A DNA stretch of 51,059 bases. It comes from a virus. The notes under the pieces were generated by a model. It did no database searches. It was not told the DNA's origin and saw only the letters and a list, made by a program, of their open reading frames with translations. Position 1 is the stretch's first letter. Each line of letters opens with the position of its first letter. Of the stretch, positions 1 through 6,523 are shown in pieces. The position numbers and the translations under genes are program-made. The stretch is from positions 1 to 51,059 of IMG/VR virus record IMGVR_UViG_3300045738_001902; one strand, written 5' to 3'.

Positions 1-152
1 AAGGTGACCATCAGCGAAGGCACCAGATAGCACACCAGGATGATCGGCACGAAGGTGTAGAAGCGCTGCCACCCCTCGCGGTCGCGCGTCGCGAACACGA
101 AGCCGAGGATGAGGGCCAGCAGCCCGAAGATGATCCGGTCGTCGGTGATCAT
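1..152 (-). CDS. DUF819-type integral membrane protein, N-terminal part (gene runs off the left edge)
   Basis: Only the first 50 codons are present; the rest lies beyond the window. The reading begins MITDDRIIFGLLALILGF, continues to a charged RDREGW loop, then a second hydrophobic stretch (FVPIILVCYLVPSLM). A short N-terminus, a membrane helix and a YTFVP..L.CY.VPSL segment is the typical opening of DUF819 (YjcL-like) multi-pass proteins of unknown transport role. I chose the ATG at 152 because the next upstream in-frame codons offer no ATG, GTG or TTG. A GGAG lies about 12 bases upstream, farther than usual. It is separated from the prophage by the tRNA promoter and is taken as host backbone. 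Family assignment is by recall of the motif pattern. Confidence 0.7.
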   Translation of the reverse strand, partial: MITDDRIIFGLLALILGFVFATRDREGWQRFYTFVPIILVCYLVPSLMVT

Positions 153-219
153 GAGGAAGAAGCGCTCCGCTGCGGTGACAATCGCGGGGGCCTAGCGGGC
201 GCGGATGCGAAAATCCATG

Positions 220-248
220 TTGACCGCGCCTCCGCGCACAGGCAAATC
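220..248 (+). promoter_or_regulatory. Original host promoter of tRNA-Gly, now orphaned
   Basis: TTGACC (220-225), a 17-base spacer and CAAATC (243-248) place transcription start about 8 bases before the tRNA 5' half at 263, the expected spacing for a tRNA gene. Because the prophage splits the tRNA, this promoter now reads only the 5' half and then prophage DNA. Confidence 0.5.
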
Positions 249-262
249 GCCCCCACCGCGCC

Positions 263-299
263 GCGGGTGTAGCTCAATGGTAGAGCAGCAGCTTCCCAA
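263..299 (+). repeat. attL: 37-bp copy of the 5' half of tRNA-Gly
   Basis: Bases 263-299 are identical to 39601-39637, the first 37 bases of the intact tRNA-Gly gene, through the anticodon loop. Identity stops abruptly on both sides, as expected for an attachment-site core. The rest of the tRNA (anticodon 3' strand, T-arm, acceptor 3' strand) is missing here, so this copy cannot make a tRNA. Confidence 0.92.
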
Positions 300-310
300 T
301 GTTCGCGATC

Positions 311-331
311 AACGGTTTTCCGCCGTTTTTT
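311..331 (+). terminator. Rho-independent terminator just inside attL
   Basis: Stem AACGG (311-315) / CCGTT (323-327) with loop TTTTCCG; the T run continues to 331. It points rightward, so it would stop transcripts started at the orphan tRNA promoter before they run antisense into the integrase gene. Confidence 0.6.
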
Positions 332-370
332 GTGCGCGATCTTTCCAATATCGCCCGATTTTCCCCTTTA

Positions 371-380
371 TGTTGGAAGG
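371..380 (+). repeat. TGTTGGAAGG motif, left copy (possible integrase arm site)
   Basis: This 10-mer lies between the end of the integrase gene and attL. The same 10-mer occurs at 39559-39568 beside attR, and twice more at 13695-13704 and 13709-13718. Its presence next to both att sites suggests an integrase arm-type site; this is inference. Confidence 0.4.
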
Positions 381-386
381 GTTCGC

Positions 387-1682
387 TCAGGCTTGCTCCC
401 TGCGCTCGCGGTCCTTGGCCTCGCGGGCGGTGACCAGGGCGATCGCGCGGGCGGCGCGGCCGGTGGTGCGGGGCATGTAGGTTTTGAGGATCCTGCGGGT
501 CTCGTCGATGTCGTGGCCGGTGATCGCCGCGATCAGATGGTCCTCGAGGCCGAGCTCGCCCAGGTAGACGACGCAGGTGCGGCGCAGGTCGCGGAACTGC
601 AGCGTGCGGATCTCGGCCGCGAGATCGGGCTGCTGCTGCTGCTCGGCGGCAATCGCCGCTGCCTCGCGGACGTCGGCGAAGTCGCGGATGAAGCGGGTCT
701 GTCCGCTGGTGCCGGCATAGATCGCGACGCGATCGGCTTCGGTGCGGGTGTCGTCGAGGATCATGTTGAGGCGCTCGGCCGCGCGGGCGCGCTCGATGTT
801 CGCCTCGAGGCGGCGGCGGGTGTCGCCGGTCACCGGCACCTCGATCCAGGCGCCGGTCTTGTTCTGGCGGATGCGGATCCCGCGCGGGATGTTGTCGGGC
901 GCCGCGGCGGCCAGCGTGGCGTAGTCTTCGGGCTGCATCTTGTGCGCCGGCAGGACGACATATTGCGGAATGACGGTCTGGAGAATGTCTGCCTCGCGCT
1001 GGCCGATGGCGTAGCCGAGCACGATCGCCAGCGCGATCGAGGGGAAGCCGAGCCGATCGGCGGTGGCGACGATCAGCTCGCGCGCCGGCGGCGACCAGAT
1101 GACGTCGCGCGGGCCGGGCTGGCCGAGCCCGAAATCCTCGAACGGGTTCTTGCCCTGCTCCCACAGATCCTCGTCGATCAGATAGGCGAACAGCTGGCGG
1201 CCGATCTTGAGCGTCGAATGGGCGGCGTGGTGGCCGATGCCGCCGGCAGCCTCGGGCGACATCATGCCGGTGCGCAGCGTCCGGACCCGGGCGCGCGTGA
1301 TGAAGGCGAGCGGGTGCTTGCCGGCCCAGTGCTCGAGCCGCTTGAGCCCGGTCTCGTAGGTCTTGGCGGTGCTCGGCGCGATGCGCGGGGAGCCGTCGGG
1401 CTTGGTGCCCTTGACGACGTCGCGGCGGTAGAGCTCGATCGCGTGGCCGAGCGTGCCGTCCTGCCGGCGGTCGCGCACCTGGGGGACGGTGGCGCCGCGC
1501 TTCCACTCCTCGACCTCGCGGTTGATTTCCTGCGCCGCGGCAATCGCCGCGCCTTCGTTCTTGCCCAGCGGGCGCGGATCCCATCCGGCGTCGCGGAGCG
1601 TCTTGCTGGGTTGCCAGTACCAGCTGGTCACCTTCGCCTTGTTGGTGCGGCCGACCAGGCAGGGGATCGAGATCTTCGCCAT
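387..1682 (-). CDS. int: Phage tyrosine recombinase (integrase)
   Basis: This 431-residue protein catalyses site-specific insertion and excision at tRNA-Gly. The catalytic domain shows the first arginine in a YAIGQREADIL segment, a second-box RDLRRT in which the usual histidine of HxxR is replaced by Arg, the TGH box, and the nucleophile tyrosine in LKTYMP. The FRDLRRT form recurs in alphaproteobacterial phage integrases, so the substitution probably does not signal decay. The start is the ATG at 1682, which overlaps the upstream stop by one base (TGATG), implying translational coupling. A longer open frame to 2246 exists but covers the upstream gene. It is the last gene of the minus-strand operon and ends about 90 bases from attL. 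Confidence 0.93.
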   Translation of the reverse strand: MAKISIPCLVGRTNKAKVTSWYWQPSKTLRDAGWDPRPLGKNEGAAIAAAQEINREVEEWKRGATVPQVRDRRQDGTLGHAIELYRRDVVKGTKPDGSPRIAPSTAKTYETGLKRLEHWAGKHPLAFITRARVRTLRTGMMSPEAAGGIGHHAAHSTLKIGRQLFAYLIDEDLWEQGKNPFEDFGLGQPGPRDVIWSPPARELIVATADRLGFPSIALAIVLGYAIGQREADILQTVIPQYVVLPAHKMQPEDYATLAAAAPDNIPRGIRIRQNKTGAWIEVPVTGDTRRRLEANIERARAAERLNMILDDTRTEADRVAIYAGTSGQTRFIRDFADVREAAAIAAEQQQQPDLAAEIRTLQFRDLRRTCVVYLGELGLEDHLIAAITGHDIDETRRILKTYMPRTTGRAARAIALVTAREAKDRERREQA

Positions 1683-2170
1683 CAGCTGTCTCCCTCGACG
1701 ATCTGGGCCTCGATCGTCGGCCATGGCTCGCGGGCGTTGGCGCAGTCGGGGGCATGGCCGGCCTTGGCGGTGCGGCCGCAGGCCTGACAGATGCTGGCGG
1801 GATCGCGAACCTTTACGGTGGCGGAACCGGCGGGCGAATCGGAGGCCGTCGTATCGGGTGCCGGCTGCTGGCCGAAGCGGCGGGCGTCGGGCTTGCCCTG
1901 GCGCGCGGCCTGGGCATCGGTGAGATTGGCGGCGAAGGCGGGAGAGAGCCGCCGCTCGGCCGTGCGGCAGGCATCGGCATGGGCGATCAGCGCGGCCGCC
2001 ATGTCGCGCAGGAAGCCGTCGTGGAGCTCGCGCTCGCCCGAGCAGAGCGCGCGCATGGTGCGTTCGCCCATTTTGAGAATGCGCGCGGCGGGGCGCTGGC
2101 CGCCGAGGAGCTCGGTGGCCTCGCGCCACAGGGCGCGCTGGGTTTCGGGATCTGCGGGGGTGGTTTTCAT
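1682..2170 (-). CDS. Small HTH-like, zinc-knuckle-like protein upstream of integrase
   Basis: The 162-residue protein has an N-terminal part resembling a compact helix-turn-helix (about residues 20-55: GGQRPAARILKMGERTMRAL, followed by SGER). This pattern is typical of small phage regulators in which AAR.L....RT forms the recognition helix. The C-terminus has a Cys-rich patch (CQACGR, then HAPDC) that could bind zinc. It is translationally coupled to the integrase by a one-base overlap, which suggests a role in integration control or excision, but no excisionase family was recognised. It starts 141 bases after the previous gene, behind a hairpin-containing leader, and so may have its own control. 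Confidence 0.6.
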   Translation of the reverse strand: MKTTPADPETQRALWREATELLGGQRPAARILKMGERTMRALCSGERELHDGFLRDMAAALIAHADACRTAERRLSPAFAANLTDAQAARQGKPDARRFGQQPAPDTTASDSPAGSATVKVRDPASICQACGRTAKAGHAPDCANAREPWPTIEAQIVEGDS

Positions 2171-2234
2171 GGTGGGTCCTTCGACCGATCGCGCGGCCCG
2201 AGTGCCGACGCGCAGTAAGTGTTAGCAGTTCGGG

Positions 2235-2261
2235 CGCGGCGGGCAAGTGGCGCCCGCCGCG
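2235..2261 (-). promoter_or_regulatory. Strong hairpin in the leader of the HTH-integrase gene pair
   Basis: A perfect 10-bp inverted repeat (2235-2244 with 2252-2261) has a 7-base loop. No T run follows on either strand, so it is not a standard terminator. It lies between two genes of an otherwise overlapping operon. Confidence 0.5.
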
Positions 2262-2283
2262 GCTCCGGGACAGTGGGGTTCGG

Positions 2284-2292
2284 CTATTTCAT
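2284..2292 (-). other. Two-codon minigene (ATG AAA TAG) behind a perfect Shine-Dalgarno
   Basis: On the minus strand, AAGGAGGAGG (2307-2298) is followed after five bases by ATG AAA TAG (2292-2284). The ribosome site is among the strongest in the window, yet it serves an open frame of Met-Lys-stop. Phage lambda barI is a known two-codon minigene that sequesters tRNA as peptidyl-tRNA. Whether this one is functional is unknown; the site could be the relic of a deleted gene. Confidence 0.4.
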
Positions 2293-2311
2293 GGGGGCCT
2301 CCTCCTTGGTG

Positions 2312-2713
2312 CTAGAACGGGATATCGAAATCGGGCGGCATCATGCGACCTTCGGCAGCTGTCTCCTGCCGGCGCAGGGCGATCCTGGCGAAAGGAACCC
2401 CGGCTTCGTCGCAAAGGCGCGTGATCGCGTCGATCGCCTCCGCATCGATGCGGCCCTGCAGCTGTTCGATGATACGCAGGGAGCGCTCGAAGGTGAGATA
2501 GCCGGTGCCGCAGGTGCCCGGGTGGTACGGGGGGAGCTGATCGCCATCGGTTGCGGCATTCAGCGCCGCCTCAAGGGCCTCGCGCTGGCGATGGCGGATC
2601 CGCGATCGTGCTCCTGCCTTGGTGTAGTCGTCGGGCCAGCGCTTGCCGCGAGTGGCAGCATAGGCGCTGCAGGCGGCTTCCAGCATTTCCTCGGTCGGCT
2701 CCGTGGGCGTCAT
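2312..2713 (-). CDS. Early protein with an SSB-like C-terminal tail (DFDIPF)
   Basis: The 133-residue soluble protein begins MTPTEPTEEMLEAACSAYAA and is mainly helical. Its last residues are PPDFDIPF. Bacterial single-stranded DNA-binding proteins end in DDDIPF, the peptide that docks RecQ, RecO, PriA, ExoI and other repair and replication enzymes. I see no OB-fold or ssDNA-binding aromatic pattern, and the protein is shorter than usual SSB, so it is not an ordinary SSB. The tail could recruit or titrate host SSB partners (inference). The start ATG at 2713 overlaps the upstream stop (ATGA). It lies in the middle of the early minus-strand operon. Confidence 0.65.
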   Translation of the reverse strand: MTPTEPTEEMLEAACSAYAATRGKRWPDDYTKAGARSRIRHRQREALEAALNAATDGDQLPPYHPGTCGTGYLTFERSLRIIEQLQGRIDAEAIDAITRLCDEAGVPFARIALRRQETAAEGRMMPPDFDIPF

Positions 2714-3375
2714 CTCGAGGGTTCTCCTGTTGCGGTGATGAGCTCGTGGTTGCGGGTGGCGGCGAAGAGGCTCTCCTCGGCGCGGATATCGTCCTGCCAG
2801 TTGCAAGCTTCGACGATTTCGAAGGGCGTGTGGGGGCCGAATTCGGCGCGGGCGCGCTCGATGACCTGCTCGCGGGTGTCGCCGAACTGGTCGTATTGGT
2901 CGCCGCCGATCTCGCGCGCCCACCATTCCCATTCGCCGGTGCTGCCCGATGCCTGCCGCCAGGCGAGGAGGAGCTCCTCGTCCTTGTCGTCCCATTCGGC
3001 GTCGCGGTCCTCATAAACCGCTTCGTCCTTCGAGCGCAGCACGGCCTCGATCGCATTTAGGAGCCCGTCGAGGCTGATGAGAAGGGCTGCAGCTGCTGCG
3101 TCGACCTTCTCGGGAGCGAGTTCGACCCGGCCTCGTTCATTGCGCCAAGTGGTCGCACGGCGGAAATACTCTGCCAAATGCTCGGGTGAATTGGTGAGCC
3201 AGTGTAGGTCGCAAGAACCAGCGGGCACTTCCCCCGCCGCGGCGGCATCAAGTATGGCTTCAACAGTCGGTGGCTTGCCCTCGGTGGTGATCGGAGAAAA
3301 GGGGGTGGGATGGCTTTCGCCGTCTCCCGCCCCAGGCTCGCGGCCGGGGTCGCATTCGGCTGCGGTATCGGTCAT
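2710..3375 (-). CDS. Acidic early phage protein of unknown function
   Basis: The protein has 221 residues. The start is taken as the ATG at 3375 because its ATGA overlaps the stop of the gene upstream; a longer open frame to 3474 would overlap that gene. The N-terminal ~40 residues are low-complexity (Gly, Pro, Glu); the remainder is acidic and Trp-rich with helical stretches (for example ELLLAWRQASGSTGEWEWWA). No catalytic motif or membrane segment is visible. It is coupled to its neighbours on both sides by 4-base overlaps. I do not recognise the family; the position suggests a host-takeover or accessory function. Confidence 0.6.
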   Translation of the reverse strand: MTDTAAECDPGREPGAGDGESHPTPFSPITTEGKPPTVEAILDAAAAGEVPAGSCDLHWLTNSPEHLAEYFRRATTWRNERGRVELAPEKVDAAAAALLISLDGLLNAIEAVLRSKDEAVYEDRDAEWDDKDEELLLAWRQASGSTGEWEWWAREIGGDQYDQFGDTREQVIERARAEFGPHTPFEIVEACNWQDDIRAEESLFAATRNHELITATGEPSR

Positions 3376-3581
3376 GGTTGGTTTCCCTGTGCGGACGTGG
3401 TGCCGGTGCTGCGGTCCTCGCGCAGCTTCAAGTGGTATTTCTTCGCGCGGGTGTAGGTTTCGAGCCAGACCCATGTGCCGTTATCGAGGCGGCGGGGGAG
3501 CCAGGCGAAGAAGGTGCCTTCGCGCCTGGGGCGATGCAGTTTGCGGAGCGAGGCGAGCAGCTGCGCACGGCGGAATCTCAC
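3372..3581 (-). CDS. Small basic early protein
   Basis: This is a 69-residue basic protein (MRFRRAQLLASLRKLHRPRREG at the start). The GTG start at 3581 overlaps the upstream stop as GTGA and the stop overlaps the next start as ATGA, matching the operon's packing. The open frame upstream to 3647 would overlap the preceding gene, so the shorter form is preferred. The FFAWLPRRLDNGTWVWLETYTR segment looks like a small beta-sheet module such as a short DNA- or RNA-binding fold, but no family is recognised. Confidence 0.55.
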   Translation of the reverse strand: MRFRRAQLLASLRKLHRPRREGTFFAWLPRRLDNGTWVWLETYTRAKKYHLKLREDRSTGTTSAQGNQP

Positions 3582-4168
3582 AGGGCCATCTCCTTCTGGC
3601 GATCGGGGGCGCGGCGGGCCATGATCTCGGCCATGTGGCTTTCCCATTCGAGGGCCGCGGCGCGGGTGGTGTCGTCGGTGGCGAGGATCGCGAGACCGGG
3701 CGGGCCGCCATTGCTCGCGGTCCAGTCCCAGCCATCGTCGTAGGTCTCGGCCAGCGCCGAGAGGCAGGCGATGCGGTGGTCGGCCTGGTCGCGCGTCATG
3801 CGGCCGCCGGCGATCCAGTCGGGATAGACGCGGTCGCGCATGCGCAGCTCGCGCGCCAGGCCGGAGCGGCGGGTGCGCCAGTCGAGACCGTGCGCCGGCG
3901 GTGTCGAGGGGATGGCGGGCCAGCTGCCGGTCATCAGGAAGGTCGCATAGTCGGCGGCGGCGCGGGCGCGCAGCGCGGCGATGCGCGCCAGATCCTCGCG
4001 CCAGGCGGCGATCAGCGCCATCTGGTGATCGGCCTCGGCCTGCGTCATCCGCAGCGCCTCGACGCGGCCGGGATAGAAGCTGCGGCGCTGATCCTCCTCG
4101 CGCAGCAGCTCGGCGGCGACCTGGTCGATCGTGACGGGGTGGAGATGGTGGAGTTGGCCGAGCGCCAT
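3578..4168 (-). CDS. Early phage protein, unknown function
   Basis: The 196-residue protein is probably mostly helical, with several short MTQAEADHQMALIAA / MTRDQADHRIACLSALAE repeats (about residues 40-60 and 120-140). These two segments resemble each other (MT.(A/D)QADH..A...A), suggesting an internal duplication. The ATG at 4168 overlaps the upstream stop by one base; the in-frame GTG at 4171 is an equally close alternative. It has no membrane or catalytic signature and lies between the GapR-like gene and small basic gene in the same operon. Confidence 0.6.
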   Translation of the reverse strand: MALGQLHHLHPVTIDQVAAELLREEDQRRSFYPGRVEALRMTQAEADHQMALIAAWREDLARIAALRARAAADYATFLMTGSWPAIPSTPPAHGLDWRTRRSGLARELRMRDRVYPDWIAGGRMTRDQADHRIACLSALAETYDDGWDWTASNGGPPGLAILATDDTTRAAALEWESHMAEIMARRAPDRQKEMAL

Positions 4169-4419
4169 CACCCCATCCCCAGCGCGGTTTTGTAGGTCTC
4201 GAGGATGGTTTCCTCTTCGGCGCGATCGTCGGGGTTCATCTTGCGCAGGCGGACGATCTGGCGGGCGATCTTTGGAGTGTAGCCGACCGCCTTCATCTCG
4301 CCGTAGACGTCGCGGATATCGTCGGCGATGCCCTTCTTTTCCTCCTCGAGCCGCTCGATGCGTTCGATCAGCAGGCGGAGGCGATCGTCGCTTGCGCTGT
4401 TATGGCCGGGCCCGCTCAT
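4168..4419 (-). CDS. GapR-like DUF2312 DNA-binding protein
   Basis: The 83-residue protein matches the DUF2312/GapR pattern: an N-terminal SGPGHNS leader, a long helix [23 protein letters not shown], then a [16 protein letters not shown] basic segment. Caulobacter GapR is an abundant alphaproteobacterial chromatin protein that binds overtwisted DNA ahead of replication and transcription. Phage copies are common, and this one could alter the topology of phage or host DNA (inference). The start ATG at 4419 lies within the last 20 bases of the upstream gene. The full expected length is present. Confidence 0.88.
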   Translation of the reverse strand: MSGPGHNSASDDRLRLLIERIERLEEEKKGIADDIRDVYGEMKAVGYTPKIARQIVRLRKMNPDDRAEEETILETYKTALGMG

Positions 4420-4741
4420 GCTGCGCGCCCGTAGCCGGACAAGGGGCCGGGCAGCGGGGCGGGCAGCGGGGCGGGCAGACGGTGCGATCGGCGCGCCGGC
4501 AGATCAGGCTTTCGCCATCCCACCAGGCGTCGCATCGCCGCGGCGGCGGGGGCGGGTCGAGATCGGGCATCGGCGGATCCTCGCAGCGCAGCTGCAGCAG
4601 CATGCCGAGCGGCGGGGCCTCGAAGCGCATCGAACCGATTTCGTCCGCGAGGCGCAGCATGGCGATGGCGGGGCGGGCTCGGCGCGAAAGAAAGGCGCGG
4701 CGACGGATGCGGGTGGCGATCTCGAGCTGTTCGGGCGTCAT
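4400..4741 (-). CDS. Small early protein with Pro/Cys-rich C-terminus
   Basis: The start is taken as the ATG at 4741 ([14 protein letters not shown]); an in-frame ATG at 4792 would place the start inside the promoter/operator region. The first ~60 residues are helical and basic, the middle has a proline run, and the tail contains repeated [15 protein letters not shown], an unusual Cys-Pro repeat caused by short tandem DNA repeats. It is the first gene after the internal promoter region and therefore leads the GapR-like to integrase sub-operon. Function unknown. Confidence 0.55.
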   Translation of the reverse strand: MTPEQLEIATRIRRRAFLSRRARPAIAMLRLADEIGSMRFEAPPLGMLLQLRCEDPPMPDLDPPPPPRRCDAWWDGESLICRRADRTVCPPRCPPRCPAPCPATGAQHERARP

Positions 4742-4834
4742 GCGAATCGGTATAGAATACCGACCCGCCTGTAGGAAACACAAAGAGAACATTCCCGCGC
4801 GATTGTAGGATTTGTCCTAGGGAAATTCCTACAG
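4742..4834 (-). promoter_or_regulatory. Internal promoter with clustered TGTAGGA half-site operators
   Basis: CTGTAGGAA (4769-4777) and TTCCTACAG (4826-4834) are exact inverted copies. Between them TAGGA-TTTG-TCCTA (4806-4819) forms a second palindrome. On the minus strand TTGTGT and TATTCT separated by 18 bases could be -35 and -10, with an operator half-site between them. The -10 sits only 12 bases before the ATG at 4741, so the mRNA would be nearly leaderless. The cognate repressor is unknown. Confidence 0.5.
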
Positions 4835-5074
4835 TCATGCCGTCACCAGCTCGAGGCTGTCGGCGATCGAGGCCGCGATATCGTCGATGGTCTGCCACGA
4901 TTCGACGGCGCGCGGGGAGAGGTCGATGTTCCAGGCGCGCTCGATGCCGAGCGAGAGGCGCTGGATATCGGGCGCGGTCATGGCGAGGTCTTCGGCCAGG
5001 CTGGTGTCGCCGCGGCGATTGTCGCGGGGAAACATCTGGGCGAGCTGCTCGAGGATCTGGGGATTGCGGTTCAT
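4835..5074 (-). CDS. Acyl-carrier-protein-like fold lacking the phosphopantetheine serine
   Basis: The 79-residue acidic protein has the length and helix pattern of an acyl carrier protein: LAEDLAMTAPDIQRLSLGIERAWNIDLS....ESWQTIDDIAASI aligns by eye with the second to fourth helices. The DSL motif that normally carries the 4'-phosphopantetheine serine reads MTAPD here, so it could not be charged. A phage ACP-like protein without the serine may act as a decoy or structural partner (inference). The ATG at 5074 overlaps the upstream stop as ATGA. It is the last gene before the internal promoter. Confidence 0.6.
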   Translation of the reverse strand: MNRNPQILEQLAQMFPRDNRRGDTSLAEDLAMTAPDIQRLSLGIERAWNIDLSPRAVESWQTIDDIAASIADSLELVTA

Positions 5075-5313
5075 GGGTTCATTGGCTCCTCTGCGGGGGT
5101 GGGTTCCGGGCCGAGCGCGTCGGCGGCGAGACGGGTGACGCCGATCGCCAGCAGCGCGGCGATCGCCAGCACGGCTGCGGCGGTGGCGAGACGGATCATG
5201 CCGTCGCGGCGGCGGGTGCGGCGGTTCTCGTCGACCTCCCGCTGCAGCCATTCGGCCAGCTGGGGTTCGCCATTGGCGCGGGCTGCGTCGACGAGTTGCT
5301 TGGGGTCATGCAT
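5071..5313 (-). CDS. Small single-pass membrane protein
   Basis: The protein has 80 residues: a charged N-terminal helix (KQLVDAARANGEPQLAEWLQREVDENRRTRRR), then one hydrophobic segment (LATAAAVLAIAALLAIGV, about residues 43-60), then a short acidic tail. The arginine cluster before the helix predicts an N-in topology. It overlaps the next gene by 4 bases and the previous by 8. Small inner-membrane proteins in early lysogenic operons are often exclusion factors; this is only a suggestion. Confidence 0.6.
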   Translation of the reverse strand: MHDPKQLVDAARANGEPQLAEWLQREVDENRRTRRRDGMIRLATAAAVLAIAALLAIGVTRLAADALGPEPTPAEEPMNP

Positions 5314-5809
5314 GTTCGGTCTCCTCCCGGTGGTTGTCCTGGCCGGCCTGCGCGGCGATAAAGTCGTCGCGGTCGACCAGCGCGACCAGCATGGCGATCG
5401 CGGCGATGCGGTGGCTGCGGACGGTCTCGGCAGAGCGTGCGTTGCGCGCGAGCATCAGGAAATGTTCGGCGCCCAGCGTGAAGAAGGTGGGCCCGTGTTC
5501 GGTGTCGCTGGCCGGGGAGTGGCCCTTGGCGAGATGATGGGTGCGCAGGCGGACCACGCTCTCGAGAGAGCCGCCGGGCGCCAGCGAGGGGACGTCGGCG
5601 GCCCAGCGATCGAGCGACCAGCCCTCGGGTGGCCAGTGGTCGGCGCGGCAGTCGAAGCGATCCCCGAAGAGTGCGGCAAACCGCTCCGTCGCCGGATATT
5701 CGGTAACCCTGTACGCAACAGGTCCGGCAGCGGAGCGGTCCGCGTCCTCGATGCCGGGGGAAGGGTCGGCATCGAGGGGGAGCTCGAGAGAGAGAAGCGG
5801 GCGGTTCAT
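5306..5809 (-). CDS. Early phage protein, unknown function
   Basis: The start ATG at 5809 overlaps the preceding small gene by 4 bases. The 167-residue soluble protein begins MNRPLLSLELPLDADPS and has a Trp-rich centre (DHWPPEGWSLDRWAADVP). Its C-terminal helix (HRIAAIAMLVALVDRDDFIAAQ) is amphipathic. No family or active-site pattern was recognised. An open frame continues upstream to 5932 but overlaps two other coupled genes, so it is rejected as part of this gene. Confidence 0.55.
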   Translation of the reverse strand: MNRPLLSLELPLDADPSPGIEDADRSAAGPVAYRVTEYPATERFAALFGDRFDCRADHWPPEGWSLDRWAADVPSLAPGGSLESVVRLRTHHLAKGHSPASDTEHGPTFFTLGAEHFLMLARNARSAETVRSHRIAAIAMLVALVDRDDFIAAQAGQDNHREETEHA

Positions 5810-5922
5810 CGCGCGGCCGCCTCCAGCAAGGCAAGCGCGGCGTAGCCGAGCAGCAGCAGGCCGGGGAGCGACCAGAGCAGCTCGCGATGGGCGCGCGACG
5901 GGACGGTCCGGAGCGCGCTCAT
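5806..5922 (-). CDS. Very small membrane protein (38 residues)
   Basis: The open frame MSALRTVPSRAHREL followed by the hydrophobic LWSLPGLLLLGYAALALL is framed by 4-base start/stop overlaps on both sides (ATGA at 5922-5919 upstream, and its stop within the start of the next gene). This packing is the main support for it being real. A single membrane helix with a basic N-terminus is predicted. Function unknown. Confidence 0.5.
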   Translation of the reverse strand: MSALRTVPSRAHRELLWSLPGLLLLGYAALALLEAAAR

Positions 5923-6215
5923 GGCGTGACATAGTCCGGATCGTAGCGGGTGCGCACGTCGGGCGGGAGCGTATCGGCGACCGCGGGGTCGAGCGTCTTG
6001 ATGGCGACGGTGTTGGCGTCGGACGTGGCCTGCGCGGTGATGACCTGCTGCGCCAGCTGGGCCTCCTGCGTGACGGCGAGGCGGCGATCGGTGATGGCCT
6101 GGCTGACGTCGATCGCCTCGCGCAGGTTGATCTCCTCGGCTTCCCACCCGGTCTTGGCGGCGGGCTCGAGTTCGTCGAGGATAGCGAGCAGCGCGCCTTC
6201 GGCGGTGCGGGTCAT
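5919..6215 (-). CDS. Small helical early protein
   Basis: The 98-residue protein is Ala/Glu/Gln-rich and probably coiled-coil over about residues 20-70 (REAIDVSQAITDRRLAVTQEAQLAQQVITAQ), followed by a short Pro-rich tail ending YDPDYVTP. The start ATG at 6215 overlaps the stop of the preceding gene. No enzyme motif is visible and the family is not recognised. Confidence 0.55.
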   Translation of the reverse strand: MTRTAEGALLAILDELEPAAKTGWEAEEINLREAIDVSQAITDRRLAVTQEAQLAQQVITAQATSDANTVAIKTLDPAVADTLPPDVRTRYDPDYVTP

Positions 6216-6523
6216 GCGCCGATCTCCACGATCGTCGTGTGTTGTGCGGCCATCCCCCGTCCGCGCAGCGCGGCCTGGAGCCGGTCGCCCTCGCTCTCGA
6301 GGAAGGAACGCAGCGCTTCCCAGGCAATGACGCGCACCTGGAATTGATCCTCGAGCGCAGCAGTGACGATGATCGTCTCGATCCGGTCGAATGCCTCGCT
6401 CACTGCATGGGATGCGACCTCGGCGACTTCGACTGCCTTCGCGGGTTCCATTCCCGACTGACGCAAGGCCTTCGCGAACGGCAGCGAGATGTTGCCCGGT
6501 GAGCGTGGATAGCGGTGGCCCAT
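6212..6523 (-). CDS. Small early protein
   Basis: The 103-residue protein begins MGHRYPRSPGNISLPFAKAL and continues as alternating helices. The middle (VEVAEVASHAVSEAFDRIETIIVTAALEDQFQV) and the basic end (ESEGDRLQAALRGRG) suggest a helical, possibly nucleic-acid-associated protein. The start ATG at 6523 overlaps the preceding stop by one base (TGATG) and its stop overlaps the next start as ATGA. No family is recognised. Confidence 0.55.
   Translation of the reverse strand: MGHRYPRSPGNISLPFAKALRQSGMEPAKAVEVAEVASHAVSEAFDRIETIIVTAALEDQFQVRVIAWEALRSFLESEGDRLQAALRGRGMAAQHTTIVEIGA

Noticed and set aside
274-1755. Long minus-strand frame overlapping the integrase
   Set aside because: Arg/Pro-rich, no integrase motif in that frame; the other frame carries the catalytic residues.
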